Shown here: piece after piece, positions 49,127 through 61,451 of the stretch
Position numbering within the stretch: the first letter of the stretch is position 1
How the letters are laid out: the number at the start of each line of letters is the position of its first letter
Assembly: GCA_949752795.1 (NCBI GenBank)
Contig: OX457062.1
Span: 93,857,777-93,921,776 of the forward strand
Reading direction: 5' to 3'
DNA length: 64,000 bases
DNA from: Hyperoodon ampullatus
Lineage: Eukaryota; Chordata; Mammalia; Artiodactyla; Ziphiidae
The notes under the pieces: generated by a model
Database searches by the model: none
What the model was told of the DNA's origin: nothing
Seen by the model: only the letters and a program-made list of their open reading frames with translations
Made by a program: the position numbers and the translations under genes

Positions 49127-50177
49127 AAAAACAGTGGGGGTGTCCTTTCCACAGTGGAGTGATAAAGACAGGCTTTGGTGGAAGACAGACCTTGCCTTGA
49201 ATTCTGGCTATTCCACTGGGAACATCATCATCACCACTAGCTTCAGTTGCCTCATCTATTAAAAAAGGGGAGAACCACTTAGCTCTTGGGGTGCTTGTGA
49301 AGATTAGAGGTAGTGTGAAAGGGAGCAGCACCTAACCCTATAGTTCGTACTAATAAACTGTAGCTACTCCTTTCACACTCATGGTGGAGCCCTCCCAAAA
49401 TGTGGCACCCTGCACTGTACAGAGCGGGCCCTGGAGCATACTCGTCCTCTAAGTGGAAATGCAGTGGTCAGGTGGGGTACAAGGGAAAACCATGACTGCA
49501 GGAAGAGTTAGGCCAAGGGAACAGTAACTAGTCGTTGCAGGAAATGAAAAGGGTGAGCTGGAGAAGAGGGGCAGGATCCAGTTAGACAGAGAGGAGGACC
49601 AGGTGCTTTTCAGATGACGGACGTAGAAGCAAAGGTTGAGGCAGGACCTGGATGCCAGGTGAGGAAGACGGGGAGGAGGCTAAACCGTCCTGGAGAAGCA
49701 GGTTCATGGCAGGCAGTAGAGGGAAATAAGGTTGGCTGGATAAATCATGAACATCTCAGACACTAAGCAGAATTTAATCTCTGTACAGCAGTAACCGTAA
49801 AGTCATCGCAGGCTCTTAGGCAGACAAATGCTGCGAGGAGCTTAGTGTTTTTGGAAAACCGGATGGGTAGCCACGTGCGTGGCAGATGGGGGAGCACAAG
49901 GAGGCAATTCTCGCGGGGTTTTAGACATCCACACGTGTGGCAAAATGACCTGGCTACAGCGGGAACAGAGCAAGGGCTAAATCAAAAAGACATTTTAAAT
50001 GAAAAAAAAAAAAAAAATCACAGGCCCTAGGAACAAGTACTGTAAATGAGCTTGATCCCTAGCCTCCCTTCCCTAAGGCCTATGTTTTATTTTTTTCCTC
50101 AAACCATTTCAGACACTCGACTCCTCCAAGTCTTTGTTTTCTGAAACAAAGGTGGGAATCAGTTGACCAATAAATCA

Positions 50178-50393
50178 ATCAATTTTTTTTTTTTTTTTTG
50201 CGGTACGCGGGCCTCTCACTGCTGCGGCCTCTCCTGTTGCGGAGCACAGGCTCCGGATGCGCAGGCTCAGCAGCCATGGCTCACAGGCCCAGCCACTCTG
50301 CAGCATGTGGGATCTTCCCGGACCGGGGCACGAACCCGTGTCCCCTACATCGGCAGGCAGACTCTCAACCATTGTGCCACCAGGGAAGCCCCT
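50178..50393 (-). mobile_element. CHR-type SINE, full length
   Basis: Reverse-oriented copy. T-tail at about 50,182-50,199, ends GGGAAGCCCC. Short flanking repeat TCAATCAA on both sides. Confidence 0.93.
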
Positions 50394-50399
50394 CAATCA

Positions 50400-51960
50400 A
50401 CTCTTTAGTCGCTGCTGCTAAGCTATTCTGGCCCAAGGCAGAAAGATTCCTGCTCAGAACTTCTCTGAAGAGAGAGGAAGGAAGTTGGAAATGAAAGTTA
50501 ATCCATCATAACTCATGTCTGAAGACCCAGAACCTTCCCTACACACTCCTCCTAGAATGCAGATACCCATCCCCCTCCCCTCCCCGAAGCAAACATTAGG
50601 CTTTATATGTATTGCAGCTAGATGTCACTGACTGCTGTAGGAGGTTAGAATGTATCCCAAAGAGCACAATTTCTAAAAGAAAAAAAAGTGACAGTCAAGA
50701 ATATCTGAGTCTTCTACTTTCAGTAGGTGGCATAGCATAGGAACAGTTTTGTCCTTGAGCTGTTAGTTTATAAATATTGGATTGCATGAAAGCTTCCAAG
50801 TTCTCTGGGACTTCTTCTTGTGGCTGGACCAGTTTTTTTGATAGTGCATTTGCTTGCTAAATAATCGATCCAGCTAGCTCATGCTGTGGGCACTCAATCA
50901 CTGTAAATTCTCTAAATTTCATAAACCTTTCAGAATCGGCCATCACTCGGGACATGAGCTGGGATGGAGATAAGATCTGTCAGCCTCCCCTCAGCCGATG
51001 CTCAGCAAGTCTCCTCTGAACCAGGAATGTCAGATCTTCTTCCAGAAAACCCCCCAAGTTTCTCGTAAAGTGGCAGCGAGATCAGGACAAAATAAAAATG
51101 CAAATAACACTTCATCAGACTATAGGTGACACTTAACTAGAGGAAGCTATCAAAATAAGAAAATAAATATTCCGAAGAATAGGAGAAAAAGAAACGTCCT
51201 TCAGTGAGTGATACTAAAATTATACTCTTATTTGGAGCAACATACGAGGTGGGGAAAGGATAGAGCCTCCCTGAGACTGGCCAGCAAGCAAGAGGTAAGC
51301 TGCCTCTAGGCTCCTGTGTAATCCATTTCACAGACTTGCTCAGTGTAAGATGAGAAAACAGAGGCTCAGATAAAGTAAGGACTTATTCTAGGTTAGACAA
51401 CCTGCTAATAGAACAGAGTGGAAAGAACTCAAATATGGTGTGGTCCTGCTTCCCTGGCCCTATGTATGGTCCTCTTCCTATGGATAGGAGGGAAGGCAGA
51501 GAGAAATCCAGAAACCCTGCCACACACTGGACTTCAGGCCATGATGTCTGGGTTTGGGTTCTCCAGAAAAGGTTGTCTTAAAGTACTATCATGATTTGAA
51601 TATGAAAATCACTCATGCTCTTTAGGGCTGTAGACGTGGTGATCAGTGCATTTTTAGGAAAACACAAACTCTCATTAAAATTACCACAATATAACTCTTT
51701 CTCCCATTAATTAAAAAGAATGAAAGCAGTCATATATTTTAAGAGAATAAAGATGTTTCAAAACTGCCAAGATCTAGCTTTAAATGGAAGATAAACTCAA
51801 GTAGTAGTAGCACATTGCATTATAGAAGGGGGCAAGATGAAAACCACTAATTCCACAAGATTACTGAAACTTCTGGAACATCTACTACCACCACACTCCA
51901 CCCCCTTATAACAGTGGCATCAACACAGCACAGTATACAGGTTTCTCTAAAACTGCACCA
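50400..51960. other. Intergenic DNA
   Basis: A MIR-like stretch at about 51,330-51,440. Otherwise nothing recognised. Confidence 0.5.
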
Positions 51961-51964
51961 GTTT

Positions 51965-52018
51965 TTTGTCTCCCTTCCTCCCTCTCTCCCTCCCTCCCTC
52001 CCTTCCTTCTTTCTTTCC
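51965..52018. repeat. Pyrimidine-rich (CCCT/CTTC)n tract
   Basis: TCTCCCTTCCTCCCTCTCTC and onward: a simple polypyrimidine tract. Confidence 0.88.
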
Positions 52019-52309
52019 ATTTAGAAGAACAATTAGGTTAAACAAGTATATTATTATAGAGGTCAGCAACCAATTCTTTAAAAATGAACATACACACAAT
52101 ATCACACACCCTAAGAACCTAGGGTTTAGATACACAAAACCATTATAAAACATGAACTATGGCTGTATTGGTAAGAGATATTTTACATATTCTAAATTTA
52201 TTAATCATTTTTCACCTTTCCTGCTTTAAGTACTCAAATCCTACAATGAAAAAAAAAAAACTTTGGAGAGACACCAGTTACATATTTGATGATTTCTCAC
52301 TTACCAATT

Positions 52310-52455
52310 CTTCCAACAGCTGTTAGGATAAGTATTATTTATCCCGATTTACAGATTCGAAAATGGAAACTGAGAGAGTAATCTGCTCAAGGTTGCACAG
52401 CAAGTAAGGAGAAGAGGTGGAATTGAGCCCAGATCATCTAAGTCCAGGTCCTTTT
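52310..52455 (-). repeat. MIR SINE beside hAT element
   Basis: TATTTATCCCGATTTACAGA, CTGCTCAAGGTTGCACAGCA: MIR in reverse, directly left of the hAT end. Confidence 0.8.
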
Positions 52456-52459
52456 CACT

Positions 52460-53925
52460 ACGTCAACAATTCTGCAAGTGTGGTCTGCAAGCCTCTGGGG
52501 GTCTCGAAGCCCCTTTCATAGTGTCCAGGGAGTCAAAACTATTTTCACTACTAAGCATCCAGGGAGTAAAACTTAAACTACTAGAACATCATTTGCCTTT
52601 TCACTATGTTAACATTTGCACTAATGGTGCAAAAAAGCAATGGAGGGTAAAGCTGCTGGCATCTTAGCCCAAATCAAGGTAATGACACTAAAGTTCACTG
52701 AGTCACTGCTTTCTTCACTGCCACTCACTTGCAATACAAACACTGCCAGTTTCACTTCAGAATGCCCTTGATGAAGCAGTAAGAATTAAAAATTTTATTA
52801 AATCTCAACCCTTGAGTATACATCTTTTAACAACTCTGTGACAAAATGGGAAATATGCATAAAGCACCTCTGCCACATACAAAAGCACCCCAGTTGTGTC
52901 TGAAGGAAAAGTACTTGTACAATTGCTGGCGTTGGGTGCTAAACTAGCCACTTTTTTTTCCCCCCAGGTGGAGGATTATTTGAACTTGGAAAGAATGACT
53001 GGTAAGGCGATGCTATTCAGATTTCTGTATTTGGCAGATGTTTTCTCAAAAATGAAAAAAGTGAGCCTGTATTTGAAAGAAAACAACTGTATTTGTTGCC
53101 AATGATAAAGTGTGAGCCTTTAAGCAAAAATTAAATGCTTTGGAAATTTGTATATACCACCATGAGACTTTTCTGATGAGATTGGCTGTTGACATTAACC
53201 AATGTGATTTTTTTGATATTATATAAGGAAATGTATTAACATTTGAAGACCTGAATAATTCAGTAAACCAATATTTTCCGAATGATCAATACAGGGTATT
53301 ACAAAATCATGCAAGGGATGGGAAAAATATTCCATTCTTTACACATTTAAAGTATTAAATGGATTGGTGCATTTGCCTGTGACAAAGTATAAAAATTTCA
53401 TTGATATGGCTTCAGATTCCACACTGCAGCTATGTTTTTTAAAAGTTACCACTTGTCAAATTTCAGTGTATTATCAAAAAGAATATCTAAAATTATCTGA
53501 AAAAGCTATTATTTTCCCTTTTATAAATATGTCTGTGTGAGGCTAGATTTTCCTCATCTATTTCAACCAAAACAATGTATCATACCAGACTGCACACAGA
53601 AGTAGATATTAGGATTCAGTTATCTTCTATTATGCCAGGTCTTAGAGATTTGAAAACTATAAAACACTCTTCTAAATAAATACTTTTATTGTGGAAAATA
53701 TAGGAATTTTTCATAAAAACCTGTAATGCGTTTACCATTATTTTAAAATGAATTAATGTTATTACTTTTCTCATTTCTCATAAATTTTCTCATTTTAATT
53801 TCTAATAAAGTAAATATTGATAGCTATAACAATCCACATGAACTTAAGTTCCTCCATAAGGTCAATAATTTTTAAGAGTATAAAGTGGTCCTGAGATCAA
53901 AAAGATTGAGAACTGCCACATTATA
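52460..53925 (+). pseudogene. Decayed hAT-family DNA transposon with transposase remnant
   Basis: A roughly 1.45-kb ancient hAT element in sense orientation. The left end begins near 'TCTGCAAGTGTGGTCTGCAAG' and the right end on the minus strand reads 'GGCAGTTCTCAATCTTTTTG', both typical of Charlie/Zaphod/ZBED5-like hAT ends. The best preserved coding piece is at about 52,960-53,105, reading LYLADVFSKMKKVSLYLKEN, matching the hAT/ZBED transposase helix 'LADIFSKLNE...SLQG'. Later fragments in shifting frames read EDLNNSVNQYFPNDQ and a diverged C-terminal dimerisation region (about 53,440-53,640). Multiple stops and frameshifts show it is dead. The 8-bp target duplication is not recognisable. 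Confidence 0.82.
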
Positions 53926-54738
53926 TCATGCTAACTGCCTTTAATATTTAAAATAATAAGATAGTAGAAAAAATTTCTCTGTATAGACATTTCTCCAAAA
54001 TTTTTTAAAAGATCACCAAGATGTACCGTAATTATTGTTACTGATCAGAATGTGTTCAGGCAGCCCCAACCCTGTGGTCACACCTACAAAGAAAGGGATC
54101 CTCTGAAATCAAATGCTGTAAAGGAAGCCTTAACTTACGGGTTCAACAGCACCCTAATCAAATGAAGGGAAAAGACTAGAATAGAGAGCTCTGCCTACCT
54201 TTAAGGATTTCAAACCAAGGCCTCAGCTGATGCTCAGGGAATGATGATGTCTTGCTAGTAATAATAGGGGGCAAAACAAAATATTCCCTTGAAGTGTTTT
54301 CAATCAGTCACAAGAATTATACTTGACATTACAGGAAAAAAAAGGAAAACGTCTACATCTAGCTATTTACCTGTAATGTTTTATGACATTCGTCATAATA
54401 GGAAGATATTAAGTTCAATTGAAAAGCAAATTTTTCATCAGTATAGATCCTCTTACCTTTCAAGTCGGTATTAAAACTTTGGTGAACCAGTCATTTGGCT
54501 TCAAGAGGATGGCAAAAAGTGGAAGTAACTGCTCACATGCAAAGACAGGGTTTGACCTTCTCCATTCCTGTAAGAAGATGGCTGTCTAGGAGCAAGTGGG
54601 AATAGTATGGGTATTTATTTCTTCTATCAGTTATGTTTATAAACAGAGCTAAGAGCACAGACAGGTTAATTTCTGCAAAGTACATTTGACTTAACTTTTT
54701 TTAAGGTTTAAAAGATCTACAAAATCCTAAGCGTTTTT

Positions 54739-54868
54739 ATTAATTTATTTTTTATTTTCTGGCCGCACCGTGGGGCTTGCGGGACCTCAGATCCCTGACC
54801 AGGGACTGAATCCAGGCCACCCCAGTCAAAGCCCAGAATCCTAACCACTAGGCCACCTGGGAACTCCC
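54739..54868 (-). mobile_element. Short older tRNA-derived SINE
   Basis: Reverse copy: CTGGCCGCACCGTGGGGCTTG ... ACCTGGGAACTCCC (in plus). Target duplication CCTAAGCGTTTTT at 54,726-54,738 and 54,869-54,881. Confidence 0.92.
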
Positions 54869-55199
54869 CCTAAGCGTTTTTTATTATGCTTATTAGCTCT
54901 ATCAGCCAAACGCACTGCTGAATGACTGAAAGCTAAACTATTATCCCAAGAATAAATCAAATTACACCTCTATGTCAAAACCAACTACAAAAAAGCCCAA
55001 AACTCAAGGTTTTGAAATGGGAGAGTTGAAATGGGATCCATAAAAGCACAGAAATGTTGGTAGTCTAGGAAGTCCAACATCGAGGATAAGAATGGTAATA
55101 AAGATGTCTTATTTCATTTAGGGTAGCATTAAACCAAAGTTATCTTTAAGTGAGCCATAAAAGCTGCCCCATTTATCCCACTAAAGTACACTTAAAAAT

Positions 55200-55330
55200 T
55201 TTGTTATATATATTTTACCACCATTAAAAAAATAATGTAATATATTAAAAAACTCATTGTACATTTTAAATGAGTAAATTGTATGTTATGTGAATTATAT
55301 CCCAATAAAGCTGTTAGAAAAACAACAACA
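55200..55330 (+). repeat. LINE-1 3'-terminal fragment
   Basis: Contains GTGAATTATATCCCAATAAAG then CTGTTAGAAAAACAACAAC, the same L1 terminus seen fused to the SINE at 24.7 kb. Confidence 0.6.
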
Positions 55331-57239
55331 AAGCTGCCCAGATGCTGGGGCAATTCCAGCTGTGAGTGTCCTCATGGAAGTTTATGTATTACGGAGATCA
55401 ACTCGCTGGTCTCACTAGTAAAGATGCTCTAACAAGCAGGAAGATATTTGACAGTCACTGCCAGTAAGATCACTTAAGGCCTCCTTGGTGTTAAAACTTT
55501 TCTAATATAAGTTGTATAAGACAAATCAAGAGGAATATAAATAAAAAGTCACATACTTGGTTCCTTTAAGCATATTTAATATTTGAATTCTCATTTTCTA
55601 TTTTCCCAGACCCCAGAAAACAGAGTTTTTAGATGACCAATATTTTGTTCCAGAAACATACAGCCTTATCAGCTAATTCATAAAAGAGCTATTTTACAAA
55701 GGTACATCTGGATAATTAGAACAATAAAGTCTTTTAGGCATTTCAAAATGTGATCAGTAAAAATACATGATTATTAATAAAGTTTTTTTAAAGATAGTTC
55801 CAGATTTCTTTAAAAGTAATTTCTGTTAAAGAGTACATGATTGTATGGTGAACAAGGAAAATAAAATGTTCTAGCAGGAAGAGGCTGACTAAGAATAACC
55901 CACAGTGTGCATTACAGTTATGTTTGCAGTACGTCTGCTTAGCCATTGGCACCTGGAAATGGTGGACAGAGCTTCCTTCTAGGAGGTACAATTTTTTCCT
56001 ACCAATTTATTTTCAAAACCATCAGTACCAGTGGGGAAGAATGAGGCAAAGGAACTCTTTTCTTAAGGAAAAAACAATTTTTCAGATCACTTTGAAAAGG
56101 GGTGGAAAAGTCAGCAAAAACATGATTTACAAAACAAAAATTGTAATACTGGGGGCAAAAAAGCTAGCCAACAGAAAGCTGACTGGAAGGTCCTGCTAAT
56201 CTTCTGTTTGAGGTCTTCTGTATACAGTTCTGAACGGTGCCCCCCGTGACACACAGGGAAGGAAATATTGACCAAAGCTCTAGTAGCTCAAAATAACATC
56301 ATATACCACCTTCAAAGAAGACGGCTTCCAGTTTGAAATATAGAAGCGCCACGTAATACACCAAATTTAACAATATCAAAACGAAAAAAAAAGTATGCGA
56401 GTAAAAGACAACTCACAGGAAGCATAATTATTTTCTTTAGCTTTGAAAATAAGGAAAAAATGGGCTCTTCTCTACTATCACACTAGCTCCCCACCCGCTT
56501 CCATAAACACATTAACAAAAAAACTTTAGAGGGACTCATCCTTTCTAACAGCTGTTAGAGTTGTTTTAGGGAAAAGAAAGCCAAAAAGCTTATAAAATAT
56601 ACCTTCTGTGCAGCATAATATAATAGTAACCGTTTAGGTCCTAATAGCCAAGACAACTCAAGCAGTCCAAGTTAGCTGATTTTAAAGTATGCCAAATATA
56701 TCATTTCTAGGGCAGTGATCATGATTTTAAATCACAGCACTCTGGGGGTTTGTTGATTTGCCTTGATTAATTCTGTTCTCTAAGAGGAAGGAGACACTCC
56801 AAATGTAATTTGCCACTTAATAGCAAAGGAGCCATTAGGGCCACATGAGAGAGCACAGGGTCACGGCAGGTCACTACAATAGCTAAAACCCAGCTCTCCT
56901 GCTCTCGGGAAGGTTGCTTTGTCTACCACCCTTGGATCTTTCCATATGGAAGTAGATTCCAACTTCTAGTCACGTAACTTTGAGAAAATGGCTTTGATGG
57001 TAACCAGCCTCACTCAAAGACAGGGTGAATATCTAATTCCATCATTCTGAAAGGCAGGTAGAGTATCAAAGTCGAATGGATGTGATTATAATGGCCAAAA
57101 GAAAATAGAGGGTGTGCGAGGCCAGCATGAGAAGAAGGGAAGAAGTTAGGTTGGTAAGATAAAAAGAACACTCAAACTTGTGGAATCTTTTCAGAATTAG
57201 ACTTCATTTGGGGGCTTTGTTTGACAATCTGGATATGAA

Positions 57240-57245
57240 TTTATT
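57240..57245 (-). terminator. Candidate poly(A) signal AATAAA
   Basis: Minus-strand AATAAA, the first canonical one downstream of the stop codon at 59,681. Other hexamers further left (for example 56,011-56,006) could be used instead. No cleavage-site evidence is available. Confidence 0.3.
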
Positions 57246-57891
57246 TGGAAGTACTAGAGCTATGGTCAAAATATTTTTCCAGTTAGCCCTGTTTTCGCTC
57301 CAAGGAGAGGTTAAACTTCAGGAAAAAGAAAAGCAAATAGTTGCTAAGGACAAGGGACTGGCTGAGCTAGAAGAGAAACCAAAACTCTGCTAACCTACAA
57401 AGCTTCTTAAAGGAATGAGTGCTAGAGAATTATGCAATTACCCTGTAGCGTCTGAAGTTAAGATGAAAGTTCTATCTGTATTTACCGTTCTCCTGATTAA
57501 CTGTCCACAGATGGTATTAGTGTCAAGTAACTACAGGTGTAATTCTTTCAGTTGGGAGTGACTACATTATTTCCAGCAGCACAGTGTAACCATTTGGTTT
57601 TTACTTGCTTCTCTTAAGAGATACAGAAAGTTCAAGTCCCAAGCTTTACTTATATATTAGCCTCTGCTTCTAAAAATTTTAATCCCATTTTGATTTAATT
57701 TATACTTGGGCTACAACTCAAGATAAAATTCTAATTTATAGATGAGGTCCAACAATCCAAGTTGGTCTACTTAAAAACATAGATCAGTTTTGGAAAAACA
57801 GAAACAGGAATCTGGACATGGGTGAGCTTGTTAAGTTGTAGTGGTGTTTATAAAAGTAGTTGGGAATCCTTACCACTTGTGATGAGGGGAA

Positions 57892-57894
<3 letters not shown>

Positions 57895-57935
<41 letters not shown>

Positions 57936-57956
57936 TATAATATATATAACATATAT

Positions 57957-58010
<54 letters not shown>
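57895..58010. repeat. (TA)n microsatellite, 116 bp
   Basis: Almost pure TA with a few AAT and AAC interruptions around 57,927-57,960. Palindromic and able to extrude as a cruciform. Lies in the candidate 3' UTR. Confidence 0.95.
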
Positions 58011-58014
<4 letters not shown>

Positions 58015-59680
58015 GGCAGAGGGTGGGGGGATGGCAGGGAAGAGTGAAATTACACCCTAACTACCCACAGAGTTCAGAGGGCACTACTGAAAGATATGAG
58101 CAGTGGATGAACTCCTTGCATACTAACAGAATTTTCATATTTGACAAATGATTTAGTTTTAGTTGGCAAAAATACTCCAAAACATACATACCTGATGCAC
58201 AAAGAAAACCACAGAAAGCCAATAGAACTGAAGGAGTTCTCAAGTTACAGTTCTGAAACATTTATCCTCTGGAGGGTGCTGCCAGGACTACTATTCATTC
58301 TAGAGCAGGCAGTTACCAATGCCTTGCCTGCAGTATCCAGTGTATGTTCTGGTCTGCAATTTTTAAGGTCAGTCATGCACCAGTGTGGAAAAAGCTCCAG
58401 CAGTGAAGTCAGAGGAAGTGCTTCTGGAGCTGGTTGGAGCAGCTCTGTCTTCTCCACCACAGCTTTCTCCGCTCCACTCTCGGCTCTCTTTTTAACTCAA
58501 AGAGCCCTTTGGCACCATCAGTGCAAAAATTAGAGTCAAACCTCCAGGTACTAAAATGTTACTGGCCTTATAATCAGCAGTACCCGTGGCTCATGAAAGC
58601 CATTGTTCAACTCAGTAGTGATTCAGTTACACAACCTTCCCAGACACTCACCCGCTCCCACCCCACCTTCCTTCAGCGACCCCCACCCCTGCCACCACCT
58701 GAAGCATCGCCGTTTGCTTGTTTTTACTTCCTGCTCAATCTGCAGGGGTAATTTTACCCAAGTGCCAAAGTCTAATGTATACTTATAAAAATGAAACAAT
58801 ACCAAGAATAACAAACTTATAGTCAAGAAAATAAAATTTGCTTTCCTCTCCCTCCCAAATCCCAACCCTCAACAGAAAAGGAGACAAGAGAAGAAAATAC
58901 ACCCATTTTCAAGTGCCTGCTCTTTAGTACATTGAGGATTCCTGTTCATTGGGAGTGGATCCCAGCTACAGAGAAGAGGTGCTGGCCTCGGGTGGGAGGA
59001 AGCCCTACCTGGGAGCACAGAGCTCAAGTCCTCTGCGCTCAGGAGTCCCAGCAGACTACACTTTGGAGGTGACCCTCAGACAAGCAGCCTGCTGGACGGC
59101 AGAGGGCACGGGATACAGTCTGGTGGAGGCCACATGCTTCTCCCTGCCCTGCCTACCCCCTCCTCCTCTTCACCTCTCCACCCCACCTCCTAACACCCCA
59201 CACTGAACTCTCTGCTTCGGGAGCGATCGATGCCTGGGTGTACTAGATACAAAGGGCTAAAATTCTCACTACTCAGTTAAAACAAAACATGGCAAAATAA
59301 AAATTAAAATGTGCTTTCAAATACAGAATGAAGTCAAATAAATACATCTGATTTTCTCTTTTTCTTACGTCTAAGTAAAATTTCATATTCTACACCCAAA
59401 GCTCTATACATTTGGTTTTTGTTCTGAATCAAAATGAATTTCTGATAGTGAGGAGAGCAGAGTGAGAGAACGGATGTCCCCTCATCGACAGACTAGTGCA
59501 GCTGCCAGGCTCTGAAGAACCAGTCCCGCTCTGGGCCCCTGGGGCGTGGCTACCCCAGGGTGTTCGCAGGCAGATCCTCTGTCACACACTCTCTCTGTGT
59601 CCACACTGGAGCCAGGACGTGGTGATACAAGGCCGATGCTCAAATCCGACAACCTGCAGTCACCTCCAGGACACACGGCT

Positions 59681-59691
59681 CTAACTTTTAT
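59681..59691 (-). CDS. Terminal coding segment with stop codon (11 bp)
   Basis: The last coding bases follow a TTGTTCTTTCCAG acceptor (AG at 59,692-59,693). The bases AT AAA AGT TAG complete a split Asp codon with the G ending the previous exon, giving D-K-S-stop. The protein therefore ends ...TDKHSDKS. Only 11 bases of this exon are coding and the rest is 3' UTR running left. The match of phase, acceptor and expected C-terminus makes this very short segment credible although no ORF scan would report it. Confidence 0.85.
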
Positions 59692-60259
59692 CTGGAAAGA
59701 ACAAGGAGATGTGGAGATCAAATTAGGAAGAAAGAACGAATTAAAATGAACACTTAGAGAATATAGTTGAAATCTGTGGACACTGGTAACACCTTTGCTT
59801 CTGGATCAGAATAGCCTCATCCAAAAGCATGAAAGCAAATGAGTACAAATTGCTGCACTGAACACAAATCCATCTGTAGTCACAGGGGGACACTGCTTTC
59901 GCCGTCAGGGGAGACACAAAAGCATAGCAAGACCTGAGGAGGACCTGCCTCCACCACTAGGGAGCCTCAGTTTCCTGGGGCCACCACAGCTCTGCCTTCT
60001 GCTTTTGCAAAGGTGAAGAAAGACAGAAGGAGGGTGGTGTGGGGACTGACAACTGCAGCTTCTCTTAGAAAACAAGAGCTGAGTCAGCAGACAGCGGCCT
60101 CTGCTTGATATATGATGTTTGGAAACAAGCAGTTTTTCTAAGACAGAGAAGATATGGAATCTCAGAAGGTTTCCACTTTAAAGAATAATAAATCATTTCA
60201 TTCAATGCACTGTCCAGGCAGGATGATTCTTGAGTCTGAAATCCACAGTTTTCACATAC

Positions 60260-60329
60260 CTGAGTGCTTGTCTGTGAGGGCTGATCCAGCCAGCCTTTGG
60301 CAAAGAATGGTGTAACTTTCCTCCACCTT
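60260..60329 (-). CDS. Penultimate coding exon, C-terminal helix (70 bp)
   Basis: Short exon of 23 codons plus one base. It is flanked by a TTTTATTTTACAG acceptor (AG at 60,330-60,331) and a G|GTATGTG donor (60,260/60,259). Translated in the frame set by the preceding exon it gives KVEESYTILCQRLAGSALTD followed by KHS. This continues the amphipathic helix begun by IRKIEADLEHLK upstream. I identified it by looking for the expected continuation of a C-terminus I recalled, and phase and both splice sites fit without adjustment. An overlapping unspliced frame (60,065-60,358) reads different residues (RRWRKVTPFFAKGW...) and is a shadow. Confidence 0.87.
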
Positions 60330-61451
60330 CTGTAAAATAAAACCCATAGGTTTTTCATTTGAACATCATGAAAAATTTATTTTCAAAATAGGAAAGAAGG
60401 CTTTTTTATATTATAGGGACACGCTTCTAAATTTCAACATTAACATCATTAAAAATTTTGTTAGTAGGCGAAAAAAGTAAATTTCATTCCTTTTACTTGT
60501 TTCTCTCGAGTGAATAACTTAAAATGTTCCCATATAGAAGAAAGTAGAGGAGAGGGCAACCGGTAGAGGTGATTATCCCACTGCCCCCCCTCCCCGCCCG
60601 GAGTCACCCTGAAAATGGTCCCACATGCGGCATGAACTAAATTAGAGCCAACGTGCCCTCAGTGGTCTTTTCGAATCTTATCAGCCACAGGGTGACCCTA
60701 CATATAACCATATGAAGAAGGGAAAACCTACCACATGAAGTTAAAAGAAAAACTAAGGGAGACCAGTCTTTAGCTAAGAGGCTAAGGACACTTTAAACTC
60801 TGGTCCCTGAAACCTCTACTAAATGATGTCATGACAAACATTTGGGCTCTAGCAGCTGTGCCTACTGATGGCAAACTTATAAAGTCCTGTTGTCAGAAAT
60901 GACCACACAGGTCAGTTTTGCAATGGTGGCTTAGGCAGTGACATCTTCAATTACCAATTTACAAAACTCCCACTCATAGGGAGGCCTTTAAATTATAGGA
61001 GCCACTGGAGACAATTTCTATCTGTCACAGCACGTGGGAAACTACCAACATCACCTAACAATTCACAGATAATTAATAGGTTATGGCAAGTTAAAGCATT
61101 TCCCAGCCTAGATTCCTAACTACACAAACCCCACCTACCTCAGCTTACTGCCCACATCTTCTCATGGAGGCCAGCCAATCATCCCAAATATATTTAGGTG
61201 CTTAAACTTAGAAACCCATACAAACACACAGTTTACAGAGCTACAATTTTTTCTGTTCTTGTGATCAGATTAAAAAATGCTGATATCAGTTTTTCATCCA
61301 GGTCTATTCACAGACAATCGTCAAAGAAAACATACAAAAATCTAGACCCTGAGCAAGGTTACGGACAACAGCATGTTAATCATTCTACACTTCCTCTCTG
61401 TTAAATGTGTTTTTTATATCCGAGTCCTAAGGATGTTGAAGTCTGAGGTAC

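Larger units (their letters stand above)
53926..57239. other. AT-rich intergenic DNA
   Basis: Holds the short SINE at 54.74 kb and the L1 end at about 55.2 kb. May include more 3' UTR if the AATAAA at 56,011-56,006 (minus) is used. No coding signal. Confidence 0.45.
57240..59680 (-). other. Candidate 3' UTR of the right-edge gene
   Basis: Transcription of the minus-strand gene must continue left from the stop at 59,681. The first canonical minus-strand AATAAA I find is at 57,245-57,240, which would give a 3' UTR of about 2.4 kb. A second lies at 56,011-56,006. The span holds a (TA)n tract at 57,895-58,010 and several short open frames on both strands (for example 58,141-58,533 plus) that look like chance ORFs. 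I see no SINE here, which is compatible with transcribed UTR. The exact end is an inference from the signal alone. Confidence 0.4.

Noticed and set aside
8829..50395. tRNA genes suggested by A/B-box-like motifs
   Set aside because: All occurrences lie in SINE heads. None can fold a complete cloverleaf followed by a normal terminator.
57178..57393. 71-codon frame ending in KEKQIVAKDKGLAELEEK
   Set aside because: Coiled-coil-like but short, single and without splice sites. Likely chance in A-rich sequence.
58141..58533. 130-codon plus-strand frame in the 3' flank of the right-edge gene
   Set aside because: No recognisable domain and antisense to probable 3' UTR. Length is not exceptional.
60065..60358. 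97-codon minus frame RRWRKVTPFFAKGWLDQ...
   Set aside because: It overlaps the genuine 70-bp exon in a different frame. The spliced phase gives KVEESYTILCQRLAG, which continues the upstream helix.
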